In this document: positions 17,154 to 27,100 of the stretch, one piece after another | How the letters are laid out: every line of letters starts with the position of its first letter | Position numbering within the stretch: the stretch's first letter is position 1 | From: Candidatus Rifleibacteriota bacterium | GTDB taxonomy: Bacteria > Muiribacteriota > Ozemobacteria > Ozemobacterales > Ozemobacteraceae | Direction: 5' to 3' | DNA: 64,000 bases | Assembly: GCA_015233565.1 (NCBI GenBank) | Contig: JADFXM010000040.1 | Location: 1-64,000, forward strand | Notes under the pieces: model-generated | Told to the model about the DNA's origin: nothing | Seen by the model: only the letters and a program-made list of their open reading frames with translations | Database searches by the model: none | Translations under genes and position numbers: made by a program

Positions 17154-19634
17154 TTGTCTCTTAATAAACTTATGCAGGAAATTTTTCAAACGCTTGATGC
17201 ACCTATCAAGTCTTTCCGAATTTTTGCCATAGAAAAAGCTATCCAGGAAGGTTCTTCAAATGAACTTCTGGAGATACTTAAAAAAAGACAAAATGAAGAA
17301 ACAGATGAAGAATGCTTGATTCTTTTGACTCATGCTGTCGTTTCAGTCACCAACCGAATATCCACCTCAAGTGCAAACGGTTTTGCAAACCTTACCAGCG
17401 AAAATTTTATAAACACATTTTTGTCAACTCAGCCCACGGAAAGACTTAATATTCTGAATTCCCTAAGTTCCGCCCAAATCCAGGAGTTTGCTGTTAACAC
17501 ACCAAATTTGCTTGCAAATGAAACCAATCCAGCCATATTAGCCAGTTTGGTCAGAAAATTCGGACCTCACTGGCCCCCGGAAAAGCTGGATTCATTAAAA
17601 GAACTGCTATTCTCCAAATTTTTGTCTGTCAGGCTTTCTGCATTGGAAATCCTCACGTCCAGACACCCTGAATCAGTGATTCAGGATCTTCCAAAATTTT
17701 TGTCTTCCACTGATCCAAGAATCAGATCTCTAGCCATTCAGGGACTTTCACGAATAGACATGGAAAGCGCAATTGAGCATCTGGAAACCATGTTAATGAC
17801 AAGTAATCCAGATGAAAAGCTGTGCGGGTTACAAAACTGTTTGTATCTTCCGTTTGAAAAAATTAAGTCCCTTCTGATCAAATTTTTGGCATCAGAGATT
17901 TCTCCCCAACTTTTGGAAAAAGCCGGATTCCTAATACAAATGAATCCTGATCAGGAAATACCTTTTCAATTGCTTGAATTGATGGGTCGCGCCCCAAGAA
18001 ATAAACTCGATTTTCTGAAAAAAGTCTTCTCTGGATCTTGTCAAGGCATAGAAAATTCTAAAATTCTTGGAGATTCATTTCATGCCTACATGGAACACGT
18101 TATGGCTTTTGGAAAAAAAGCCAATGCTACAAGATATGCCCAGGAAGTCCTTTCCAAATTGTCTACCATTACATCTGATCAGGAACTTTATGAAGAATTT
18201 TCATCCCTACGCGATTCTGATAATCCAGAAATAATCAATTCTTTGAAAGATTCCCTACAATGGGATATTTCACCGGAATTGAAACAAAAAGTCAGCAAAT
18301 TGCTGGAATACATGGAAAAACCAGCACCTTTAGAAAAGTCCGCTGACAAACCATTTTCTCTCGAAGAACTTTCACCGAAAGAAGCAATTAGAACATTTTC
18401 ATTGTTGCAACGTGAGCAAATTGAAAAGTTCAGCCCAATCCTAAAAGAAGTCATTTCAAACGCTGATTCAAACATTAATGTGCTTGCATCTGCCATCAAA
18501 ACCGCACGAAGATTGGAATTAGACAGCTTCACCTCAATAGTTGAGCCCTTCTTGAATTCTGCCGATGAAAAACTCACTGTCGCAGCTATGGAATATGTCG
18601 CGCAGTTTGAGCCAGACAAAATCTTCCCTCTTATGGGATATTACCTGCAATCTCAATCACCAAGAATCAAATCAGTCGCCATCGCTATTTTCAAAAGATT
18701 CGATTTCAACAGAGCTCTTTCGTCGTTAAAAGCTTTGCTTTCCTTGGAAAACCCTGAACAAAAAAAAATGGCCATTCTTTGCATGCTTCAATTTGACTTT
18801 CCTTTCATAAGAAGTTTGCTGGTAGACTTTTTATTGAACAACAAAGATCCAGACTTACTTGAGTTAGGATTATGCCTGTTTCAGACAAACCCTGATCCAG
18901 AAAACCTTTATTATCTTTTTTGCCTTGAAAAGAAGCTTCCCAAACAATTTAACGGAAAAATCCAAAAGGCACGCCTTACCACCGAAAAAACCTTGATAGA
19001 ACTGGGCTTACTGAAAGAAGGGCAAATCAACACTTCAGATCGTGTCTTTTTGCAGCGCTTTTCCAATGACGAGAATAAAGCGAATGAAATTCCAAAGCCC
19101 TATTCAATTCAAGAAATTAGAAAACACAACCCATTGAATTCAGATGATGCAAATTTTTCTCAAACTCCTCAAAATTCACTGATAATTGATTTCTTTACAC
19201 AATTTGCATTTACCGCCGAGCAAGTTTTTGGGAAATCCTGGAAATTGTTTGCTTTTATAAGCATAATATTTTTTCCTTTGCTGTACATTGTATTTGAAAC
19301 AATTTTCCAGAATCAGGTCAAAGCGATAAATCCTCCAAAGAGCCCGATTTCCCAGAATCCCGACAGAACAAGAAATCCTCCACAAGATTCGACCGATACC
19401 AAAAAAACCATTATCGCACAAGTTCTTACGGTTGGAAAAGCTGGTACTGAGATATTGGTAAAAGGGGATGATGGGAAAAATTATCTTCTTCTTATTCCAA
19501 AAAAATCAAAATGGAGGTTTTCCAGCGGAGAAGTTCTTAAAATATCAATAGTTTCCTTTCGAGCAGATGACAAGGGTGTTATTATTGTTCAGAGCTTTCA
19601 ATTTGAAAAAGTCTCGTGGAATAAAAAAAAATAA
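17154..19634 (+). CDS. HEAT-repeat protein with C-terminal membrane anchor
   Basis: I place the start at TTG 17154 because GAGGG lies five bases upstream (826 residues); GTG 17148 is the alternative but would have no spacing. Residues 1-600 are leucine-rich helical pairs typical of HEAT/armadillo repeats, for example SVRLSALEILTSRHPE, DPRIRSLAIQGLSRID and SPRIKSVAIAIFKRFD. One transmembrane helix follows (about 700-722, FAFISIIFFPLLYIVF), then a Pro/Asn linker and a small beta-rich C-terminal domain (about 750-826). A long cytoplasmic solenoid anchored at the membrane suggests a scaffold for protein binding. The STAS gene follows after 30 bases, so the two are probably one operon and the solenoid may work in the same pathway (inference). 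Confidence 0.75.
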   Translation: MSLNKLMQEIFQTLDAPIKSFRIFAIEKAIQEGSSNELLEILKKRQNEETDEECLILLTHAVVSVTNRISTSSANGFANLTSENFINTFLSTQPTERLNILNSLSSAQIQEFAVNTPNLLANETNPAILASLVRKFGPHWPPEKLDSLKELLFSKFLSVRLSALEILTSRHPESVIQDLPKFLSSTDPRIRSLAIQGLSRIDMESAIEHLETMLMTSNPDEKLCGLQNCLYLPFEKIKSLLIKFLASEISPQLLEKAGFLIQMNPDQEIPFQLLELMGRAPRNKLDFLKKVFSGSCQGIENSKILGDSFHAYMEHVMAFGKKANATRYAQEVLSKLSTITSDQELYEEFSSLRDSDNPEIINSLKDSLQWDISPELKQKVSKLLEYMEKPAPLEKSADKPFSLEELSPKEAIRTFSLLQREQIEKFSPILKEVISNADSNINVLASAIKTARRLELDSFTSIVEPFLNSADEKLTVAAMEYVAQFEPDKIFPLMGYYLQSQSPRIKSVAIAIFKRFDFNRALSSLKALLSLENPEQKKMAILCMLQFDFPFIRSLLVDFLLNNKDPDLLELGLCLFQTNPDPENLYYLFCLEKKLPKQFNGKIQKARLTTEKTLIELGLLKEGQINTSDRVFLQRFSNDENKANEIPKPYSIQEIRKHNPLNSDDANFSQTPQNSLIIDFFTQFAFTAEQVFGKSWKLFAFISIIFFPLLYIVFETIFQNQVKAINPPKSPISQNPDRTRNPPQDSTDTKKTIIAQVLTVGKAGTEILVKGDDGKNYLLLIPKKSKWRFSSGEVLKISIVSFRADDKGVIIVQSFQFEKVSWNKKK

Positions 19635-19664
19635 GGGCTTAAACAAACTTCAAAAGGGGAAAGT

Positions 19665-20030
19665 ATGAATTTTGAAATCAAGCAAATCTTAATTGACAGT
19701 ATTCCCATTTTAGCTGTAACAGGTTATTTTTCAGAGGAAACTGGGAAAAAAATGGACCAAATAGTGACAGATTTACTCCAAAAAGACTATAAACACATCA
19801 TCATCGATTTCTCAAATTGCAAAATAGTAAATAGCCCCGGAGTAGCCGCATTGGTCGAAATCGCCATGAAAACAGTGGATGACTTCGATGGGAAACTAAT
19901 AATTTTCGGAATTGATACTCTAAAGGAGTCGGTGTTTTTTATGGCTGGAATCTTTTCTCTTGTCAGCTTGGCTCAAACTCAAGAGGAAGCAATTAAAAAA
20001 ATTAAAAAAGACCAAAATTCTTCAAAATAA
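19665..20030 (+). CDS. STAS-domain anti-anti-sigma factor-like protein
   Basis: The 121-residue protein is a single STAS domain: a beta start, IIIDFSNCKIVNSPGVAALVE with the conserved Ser57 that is phosphorylated in SpoIIAA/RsbV-type proteins, then IIFGI and the final helix. In partner switching the unphosphorylated protein binds an anti-sigma kinase; a SpoIIE/RsbU phosphatase reactivates it. A membrane phosphatase of that type is encoded 450 bases downstream on the opposite strand. No kinase is in the window. AAAGGGGAAAG precedes the ATG. The tail is Lys/Gln-rich. Confidence 0.85.
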   Translation: MNFEIKQILIDSIPILAVTGYFSEETGKKMDQIVTDLLQKDYKHIIIDFSNCKIVNSPGVAALVEIAMKTVDDFDGKLIIFGIDTLKESVFFMAGIFSLVSLAQTQEEAIKKIKKDQNSSK

Positions 20031-20038
20031 TTAAAAAG

Positions 20039-20230
20039 TCAAACAAAAGCTTCCTTTCCATTTTGCGCTAGAATGACCTTGAATCCCAAAAGTTCCAGAA
20101 TCTTTTTATCAAAGTAATGAATACTTTCAAGATCATCTGCAAATAAAATGGTTCCATTTTTCTGCTATTTCACATTTTCCAGGCTAATTTCAGAAAAGTC
20201 GTCAAAATCTTCTTCGACGTCTAGAGACAT
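20039..20230 (-). pseudogene. Decayed response-regulator receiver domain
   Basis: From an ATG at 20230 the minus strand reads an acidic start MSLDVEEDFDDFSEI, an in-frame TAG at codon 22, then ILFADDLESIHYFDKKILEL, GFKVILAQNGKEAF and a stop. This matches the first 40 residues of CheY-like receiver domains, with the DD acidic pair and the GKEA turn, but the phospho-acceptor half is missing. Two defects (stop and truncation) mark it as a remnant. It lies directly after the STAS gene and converges on it. Confidence 0.75.
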
Positions 20231-20345
20231 TATCAAAAAAAAACGACGAAAAGGAAGAAATACCAATCCCACGAAATAATAACGCAACTTTTTCGACGGT
20301 TTACAGCACCAGAGGCTAGATCAAACCTATTAATTTGCGCGACTA

Positions 20346-20458
20346 TTTTTTATCATTGGTACAACTCGCAAAACTTCGGCCATGGCAGCCGATTTGACGA
20401 ATCATGTTTGGCTATTAAGTAATGGCGTTTGTTTCCTGTCCCTGTTGGTTAATTTCGT
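20346..20458 (+). pseudogene. Transposase C-terminal remnant, copy 2
   Basis: The plus strand reads TTRKTSAMAADLTNHVW before a one-base deletion relative to copy 1 shifts the frame. RKTSAMAADLTNHVW matches the (R)xTPAMAAGLTxHVW end of IS1-like transposases (by recall). The rest of 20231-20482 holds no gene. Confidence 0.55.
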
Positions 20459-20482
20459 GCACTACCAACGGTTCCATAGTGG

Positions 20483-23386
20483 TTATATCTGAGGAGAGAA
20501 CATATCCTTTTTAGGTTGTGCGTTCCCCTTTCGAGTAAGTACTGCGATAGTAATATCATCAGATTGAGGAGTATTTCCAATAATTTGATTATGCCATTCG
20601 AAAATTCTTTTAGACATTTCTGCTGGATCCTCGCTAATAATAGACTTTATACCATTTTTGGCAAATTCATACCCCACCATCTCACCATTCGGTTTTATTG
20701 CTTCTATGAGTCCGTCAGAGTAGAAAACAATGCAATCCCCCGGCTGAAAATCAAGGAAAAAGGCTTGGTATTTAATTTTTTTTACAATTCCCATAGGAAA
20801 GGAAGGAGCTTGCAGCTCTATTGGGGGTTCTCCCATACGATATAAAATGGGAAATACATGTCCGGCATTGGAATAACAGAAGGTGTGAGTTTTCGGATCG
20901 AGTATTCCAAGAAAACAAGTCATCGATTTAGACCTTGCCAAAATTAATAATAATATTTCATGAATCGAACTCAAAATTTTTTCTGGGGAATTAGAAGTTC
21001 GGGTTTCCCGAACCACCAGGGCTTTTGCCATTCCCATGACCATTGCGGAAGCAACACCATGGCCTGAAACATCTCCTATTACAACAAGCATGCGTCCGTC
21101 AGGTAAAATCAGTGAATCGAAATAATCTCCTCCCATTTGGCTCATGTATTTTATCTGTCCATAAAAACGATATTCCTCGAACTCCAGGGTTTTAGGGGGA
21201 AGGAGACCCTCTTGAATCAATTTTCCATGAGCTACTTCCGATAGGCTTTCTATCATTTTATTGAAAGTAGCTGCCAATTCCCCTAGTTCGTCTTGAGCAC
21301 CAACTGGAATTATAATATCGAATTGTTGCTTTTGAAGGGCTAACGCTCCATCAGAAAGGTTTCTGATGGGTTCCAGAAAGTGTTTCGAAAGCGTATTTCC
21401 CAAAAAGAGGCTCATGATCAAACAAATTGCCACAAAAAGCCAAAGTTTTTTCTCCAAAGAGTTAATCTCATCTTTAATAGGCTTTAAAGGACGAACTGCA
21501 AACAAATATGCATTGTACAACTCCTTGGTTTTTATTGATGTTATTAGCCATTCTTGCGAATTCAACAGGACTTTCCGGCTAGAAGAGCCCTGTTTAACAG
21601 TCGATTGCTTAATATATTTCTCCAATTGGTTTTTATAGATAAATTTTTCAGGAACTACACGATAACCGGCAGTGTCTCTAATAGGAAAAGCGGCCCATAA
21701 AAACGCACTCGAATTGCCTCCCTGCGAGTTTACAATATCTCTTTGGGCGGATAAAAGTTTTTTTTCAACGTAATAATTGTCGATTTTGCCTGCTCCCCAG
21801 GTGACAACTAGCATTTTTTCCGCTTTTCCATTTGAACTTTTGATAGGGCTAGCGAATTCCCAACCTCGATCGTTACCCAAAAATTGGAAGTTCAATCTTC
21901 CCATCGTAGAGATCATCATATCGTAGGAATTGTGTCCAAAACTATCCATTATTAATTCAAGAGCATTTATTGAACCTTTTTTTTCTTCACCGCTTACTGA
22001 AGCTAGCAATGAACCTGCAATTTTTTTTAGTATCTGTCTTAAACCGGAAGCTTCAGGAAGATCACCTGTAATCCTATATTCCTTGATCTTGCCTTTTTTG
22101 TCAATAATCATAACCTCAGCGAGGCTCTGTCTCACCAAAGAGTTCAGGATTTTTATTGAATCTTTTCTCTCTTGCTCGGTACCGATTGATATCTTGTTAC
22201 AAACAGAATTAAGATATTTTTCCAGTTGGACCACCATTTGCTGAAAGCGGCTGTCAAACCCTATTAAATACTGCTCTGTTTGCTCCGCAAGTTCCTCCTC
22301 CATACTTTTTTGTTTTTCAGCCAAATACTCTATTCCGGAGAATGCTACCACAATTAATGGAAGTCCTCCTGCAAACGCAAAAAGAAGCAGAAGGCGTTGC
22401 CGAATTGCAATAGGAAAAGGTTCTTCAATAACCATTATTTTAAAAGAAAAATATGCCAGAATCGAAAACAGAATAATTGCAACAACCCAGGTTCCCATTT
22501 GTGTTTGATCTAATTGATGGAGTTTTCCTATGGATTCTGATGTCCAAAGGCAGGTGTTGGTTGTAATTGGCACAATGAAGAAAAGCCGATTGCCTATTCG
22601 AATTTTCTGGTTACTGTAACGATGATAATTGGAAAGGGCATCGTATATCTCTGATGAAATATTCCGATTGGGATGAGAAAAATCATACAAACCCAAAGAT
22701 ATTTCTCTTCTTTTTGTAAAAGAGCTGTATGAATGACAAAGATTCCTGGCGGCAAGAATATCCCAATCTGTGTTTTTTGCCAGACTTACAAATAATGAAT
22801 AATTTGATTGAATTAAAAAATAGCCAAAAAAAGCTCGTTCTGGTGAGCTAGAAGAACGAATTAATCCTTTTGAAGATGATTTTCTAAAATCTTCCGGGTT
22901 GAGATACGGGCCAAAAGCTGCTCTGATAAATCCGATAATACCGTTAAATGACGATTCCCTCTGGAATGACTTCTCAGGCGTTTCCGCAGCAAGTTTGAAA
23001 ATTTTCTGGGAAATTGGCTTTACAGAGATGTTATCACTCAATTCCGGGATAAATTTTCCGTCATCTCCAAGGACTGTAAATTGGAAGACGCCTGGAAAAC
23101 GTTTCTTTAAAGCATACAATGAATGGCTTAAAAACTTTTTTTGATCGGAGCTTGTTTTAAGTCTCAAGCTTAATCTTCTCAAGCCTTCCTCAAAATATGC
23201 TCTGGTATCAGCCTTCTGTCTGATCAAAAAGGCGGTGCTTTCCAGCTCCTGATATTTTTTCTCTATTAAAGCCGCTTCACGTGCACCAATGCGTTTTCCA
23301 AAGCCCGTACATAACAATATCAAAGGAAGAGCAAAAAAAATTGTGCAAGTCACCAACCAGCGAAAAATAATTTTCAATGTTCCCAA
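20483..23386 (-). CDS. Membrane double-sensor SpoIIE/RsbU-type PP2C phosphatase
   Basis: The 967-residue protein has transmembrane helices at about 8-28, 297-316, 332-353 and 646-664, enclosing two extracytoplasmic sensor regions (about 30-295 and 355-645), a HAMP domain (about 665-720) and a SpoIIE-type PPM phosphatase domain (about 745-950). The phosphatase keeps GGDYFD, GDVSGHG, SDGLIEA and DDITI, the metal-binding acidic residues of the family. It should dephosphorylate a STAS protein, probably the one at 19665, in response to an envelope signal. The start is TTG with GGTGA upstream; a near-consensus promoter lies 60 bases ahead. Its two-sensor layout is shared with the receptors at 59009 and 61804. 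Confidence 0.88.
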   Translation of the reverse strand: MGTLKIIFRWLVTCTIFFALPLILLCTGFGKRIGAREAALIEKKYQELESTAFLIRQKADTRAYFEEGLRRLSLRLKTSSDQKKFLSHSLYALKKRFPGVFQFTVLGDDGKFIPELSDNISVKPISQKIFKLAAETPEKSFQRESSFNGIIGFIRAAFGPYLNPEDFRKSSSKGLIRSSSSPERAFFGYFLIQSNYSLFVSLAKNTDWDILAARNLCHSYSSFTKRREISLGLYDFSHPNRNISSEIYDALSNYHRYSNQKIRIGNRLFFIVPITTNTCLWTSESIGKLHQLDQTQMGTWVVAIILFSILAYFSFKIMVIEEPFPIAIRQRLLLLFAFAGGLPLIVVAFSGIEYLAEKQKSMEEELAEQTEQYLIGFDSRFQQMVVQLEKYLNSVCNKISIGTEQERKDSIKILNSLVRQSLAEVMIIDKKGKIKEYRITGDLPEASGLRQILKKIAGSLLASVSGEEKKGSINALELIMDSFGHNSYDMMISTMGRLNFQFLGNDRGWEFASPIKSSNGKAEKMLVVTWGAGKIDNYYVEKKLLSAQRDIVNSQGGNSSAFLWAAFPIRDTAGYRVVPEKFIYKNQLEKYIKQSTVKQGSSSRKVLLNSQEWLITSIKTKELYNAYLFAVRPLKPIKDEINSLEKKLWLFVAICLIMSLFLGNTLSKHFLEPIRNLSDGALALQKQQFDIIIPVGAQDELGELAATFNKMIESLSEVAHGKLIQEGLLPPKTLEFEEYRFYGQIKYMSQMGGDYFDSLILPDGRMLVVIGDVSGHGVASAMVMGMAKALVVRETRTSNSPEKILSSIHEILLLILARSKSMTCFLGILDPKTHTFCYSNAGHVFPILYRMGEPPIELQAPSFPMGIVKKIKYQAFFLDFQPGDCIVFYSDGLIEAIKPNGEMVGYEFAKNGIKSIISEDPAEMSKRIFEWHNQIIGNTPQSDDITIAVLTRKGNAQPKKDMFSPQI

Positions 23387-23446
23387 GGTTCACCATTTGT
23401 CTGTATTCTCAAAAGAAGTATGGAAATTTACTATAGCTGAATATTA

Positions 23447-23475
23447 AATATAAGCTTTCATTTTTTTTCTGTCAA
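23447..23475 (-). promoter_or_regulatory. Strong sigma-70-type promoter of the SpoIIE-like gene
   Basis: On the minus strand: TTGACA (23470-23475), 17-base spacer, TATATT (23447-23452). Confidence 0.7.
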
Positions 23476-23491
23476 AGGATTTTAAGACCAC

Positions 23492-23561
23492 AATCAGGGA
23501 AACGCACAAAAAAGCCCTGATTCGTCATTGCAAGGCGTTTTCAACCGGAGCAATCTCGTTT
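23492..23561. repeat. Dispersed intergenic hairpin repeat, copy 1
   Basis: AATCAGGG (23492-23499) pairs with CCCTGATT (23515-23522); it is followed by CGTCATTGCAAGGCG and GAGCAATCTCG, which resemble the widespread GTCATTGCGAG / GAAGCAATCTC intergenic repeats (by recall). The core GGAAACGCACAAAAAA recurs at 48950 near purH. The rest of 23387-24103 holds no gene that I can support. Confidence 0.5.
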
Positions 23562-24103
23562 TATTTTTAATGACATGATTAGTTCAATAACTAAATTCCT
23601 TCGAGGACTTCGCTTCCTTGGAATAACAGAAGTGGGTTTGCTCAGTAAGGCCAATAAGCATTTATCAATCAAAATCCGGACTGTCCTTTCCTTGGTCTTC
23701 TATAAATATTTTGTAAACGTTCTACACTCTTGAGCTTCTTGCAAGATTGTATAAAATTTACACAACGGGTAAAAAGAAATTCGGGTTTGACGATTATTGT
23801 GATATTTTTCGCAAATTTGAATTTGCTAATTTTGCAAGAACCTCTCTCGGTAAAATTTCATAATTTAGTTCATCACAAAAAATAAGCTTACTATACCAGG
23901 GATTATGAAATTCGCATTTTTTCCAACTTCAAAAATTTGTACTGGCGCAAACTTGCCTTCTTTACTGCCAAGAATTTCTGGGATCTTTTTTCCGGGATTG
24001 ACATAAAGAAAGATAGGCAGGTATACTTCGGGTTTGATTTTAATTCAATTTTTTTCGAGAAGTCCTGTTTCAGATAATTTTCATCGGACTCAAGGGAGGT
24101 AAT

Positions 24104-27100
24104 GTGGACGTTCAACTATTATTCTGGATTGCTCCTATCAGCGCTGTATTGTCTTTGATATTTGCTTATATGTTTTATGTTGAAATATTTTCGTCTGAAT
24201 CAGGAGGGGAGCGTTCCCGCGAAATTAATGGCTGGTTATCGGAAGGAATTGGGTCGTTTTTAAGTGAGCAGTTCAGAATTACTGCCCTCTTCTTTGTTTC
24301 CATCTTTGTAGTTCTGGTAATAATGTCTTTTTTGAAGCTTTTAAGCCCCTGGACACCAGTTGCCTTTCTCGTTTCAGGCATTTTAAGCAGTATAGGGCTT
24401 TATGCTTCAACAAGAACTTCAATAATGACTGTTGAAAAAGCGGCAACTGCTGCCGGAAAATCTCTCACCCAATGCTTAAATATTACCTTAAAAGGCGGAG
24501 CGGTTTCGGGCTTCGTTACCTCCGGATTTGCCCTGTTAGAAATTTCCGGCTGGTGGCTGTTTTTGAATTGGGTTTTATCCAAGAAAGATGACCTTTTCAA
24601 GAATAGTCTTTTTGCAATAAAAGATATTAGTGAGTTGTCAGCAATTCTTTTGACGTTTGCGCTGGGAGCATGTTGCCACGCATTAATTTCCCGAATTGTG
24701 GGAGGAATTTTTAAGTCAGCATCAGGAAGCGCCTTTGAACAAGCTGCTGGTTCAGATTCACAGTTACTATCGGATGATCCTAAAAATCCCTCAGTTGTAA
24801 CCCGAAACGTTGGAAGAATAGCCGAAGGAATTTCGGGGAGTTCCCTTGATTTTTACAGCTCCAACCTTATTTCAATTCTTACTGCTGCATCACTTGGAGC
24901 GGCAGCCTTTTCAGGGTTCGAACTAAAGGTTCAAATTTCTGCAATTGTCCTTCCAATTATTCTTTCTGCATTTGGAATTATTTTCTCGCTACTCGGAATT
25001 TATTTAATTTCGGGAAATGAGGAGGCCAATGCAAAAGAACTTTTGGGTTCTTTAGCACGTGGAATTTATATTGCAGCAATATTATTTACTATAGCTTCTC
25101 TGATTGTTGTGTTGTTCATGAATCATTTTAAAATTTTCGCAGCAATCCTGGCAGGACTTTTTGCAGGGTTATTTATTATTTGGTCAACCGAGTACTACAC
25201 TTCAACGGACTTTGAATCTGCAAAGAATATTACCCAACAATTTGGATCGGGTGTTCCCGGCATCATTGTTGAAGGTTACACCGCCGGAATGAGTTCAGTG
25301 GGTTTTCCATTAGCAACCATTGCTGTTGCTTTTTTTGCAGCGTTCATGGCAGCAGGTGGGTTTGAAGACGCAATAATGGGTTTCTATGGGGTTGCTCTTG
25401 CTGCATGTTCCATGCTCTCTATTTCAGCCGTTTCGAACTCCCTTAAAGCTTTTTCCCCAATTTCTGAAGCAGCATTTTTGCTGGGAAAATCTGTACATGT
25501 TGTTCCGGAAGTAAAAAAACGCCTAGAAACACTTGACATGCTTGGGAAATTTACCTTGAACCACATAAAAGGATATCTGAGTGGTGCTGCTGCATTTTCT
25601 TCATTGGCGCTTCTTTTTTCATATTCAGAAGAAATTCGACATTCATTAGCCAGAATCGCAGATCCAGGAAAACTTCAGAGCTTGGATTACTACTTTTTTC
25701 TTGAGGGAAAGCTAATTCCAATAGCTCAGGCTAAGATCCAGCAATTTATGGCCTATTATGATGTAAATATTGCAAATCCTCACCTGATTTTGGGGATTAT
25801 TTTCGGTGTAATGCTCGTTTACATTTTCTCTTCAATGAATCTAAAAATTGTCTCCAGGGCTGCTGGAATTTTGATCGACGAAGTGAAACGTCAGTATAAA
25901 GAAATAGCGCCACTTTCCAAAGGGGAGCCAGGAGCAAAAGGCGATTATATCGCTTGTGTTGCACTATTAACTAAAAATATCAATAGAGAAGCAACCACTT
26001 CTCTTCTTACAGCAACACTGATTCCCGTCTTCGTAGGGTTGTTTTTTGGAATCCCTGGCATTACGGGATTAATGGCGGGCCTAATAATCGCTGGAGTTTC
26101 GATGTCCATAATGTCCGTAACCATGGGTGGGGTAATTGACAATTCCAAAAAAGCCCAAGATTTTGGCCAACAAAGCGAAAAAGGAAGTGATTCTCAGAAA
26201 AATGCTTCTGCCGCTTTTATTGCCTTGGATCAAATAAGAGATTCATCGGGCTCTCTATTGAACCCCCTATTAAAATTTGTTTGTATCGTTGCAATAATCT
26301 CCTCCGGAATGACAGTCGCTTTTTCCCCATCGATTCAAAGCGCTTTTGGATTAAATCCTCTTGAGTTAAGGCTTAGAGAAAAAGCTGAAAGACTCATTGC
26401 CGAAGAGCAACTTGCTTTCCCGGATAAGAATAAACCTCAGAAGAACACCGAAGAAGGTTATTTTGATGACGAAGAAGATCCTTTGATGACTTCTGATGAC
26501 GCAATCCTTCCGGAAGATGAAGAAGGTCTCTGGGGCGAGGGAATCGCTTCAGAAGCTACGGAAGGAATAGCTTCCGGAGAGGCTGCGTTAGCAAGCGGCA
26601 GCAAAACGGAAGCCCCTCTTACACCCGAGTCAACATCAACTGGTTCCGAGCTGAAAACTACTCCGAAAACCGGCACTTCCGGTACCAGTAACACTAAAAC
26701 CGTTGAAACCAGTGGTTTTGATAGCTTCGACGATAAAGCTGGCAAAAGCGAAACCGCCGCAAAAACAACTTCGTCTACCGATACTGGTGCCAAATCTGCT
26801 CCAAAAACCGGTGAGACTGGTGGCTTTGATAGTTTTGACGATAAAGCAAGTAAAAGCGACACCGGTATTAAGGCTAGCCCTTCTACCGACGCGGGTAGCA
26901 AAGCAGGTACAAAAACTTCCGAAACCGGTGGTTTTGACAGTTTCGAAGAAAAACCCAATTCCAACCCACCGGCACAAAAAGTTGCTCCGCCCGTCCAAAA
27001 TACAGGGAAAACAAACCCCACTTCAAGCTCTCTCACACCTGCGGCTCCGACAACCCAAGATTCGGGAAAAGCAACGACCACCTCAAGCTCTGCCGCGCCT

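Noticed and set aside
23903-24115. A 70-codon minus-strand frame before the pyrophosphatase-like gene
   Set aside because: No ribosome site, no family, and it overlaps the start region of a well-supported gene.
26458-27081. A 207-codon minus-strand frame rich in Val and Ser
   Set aside because: It is antisense to the repeat tail of the pyrophosphatase-like gene and has no start signal.
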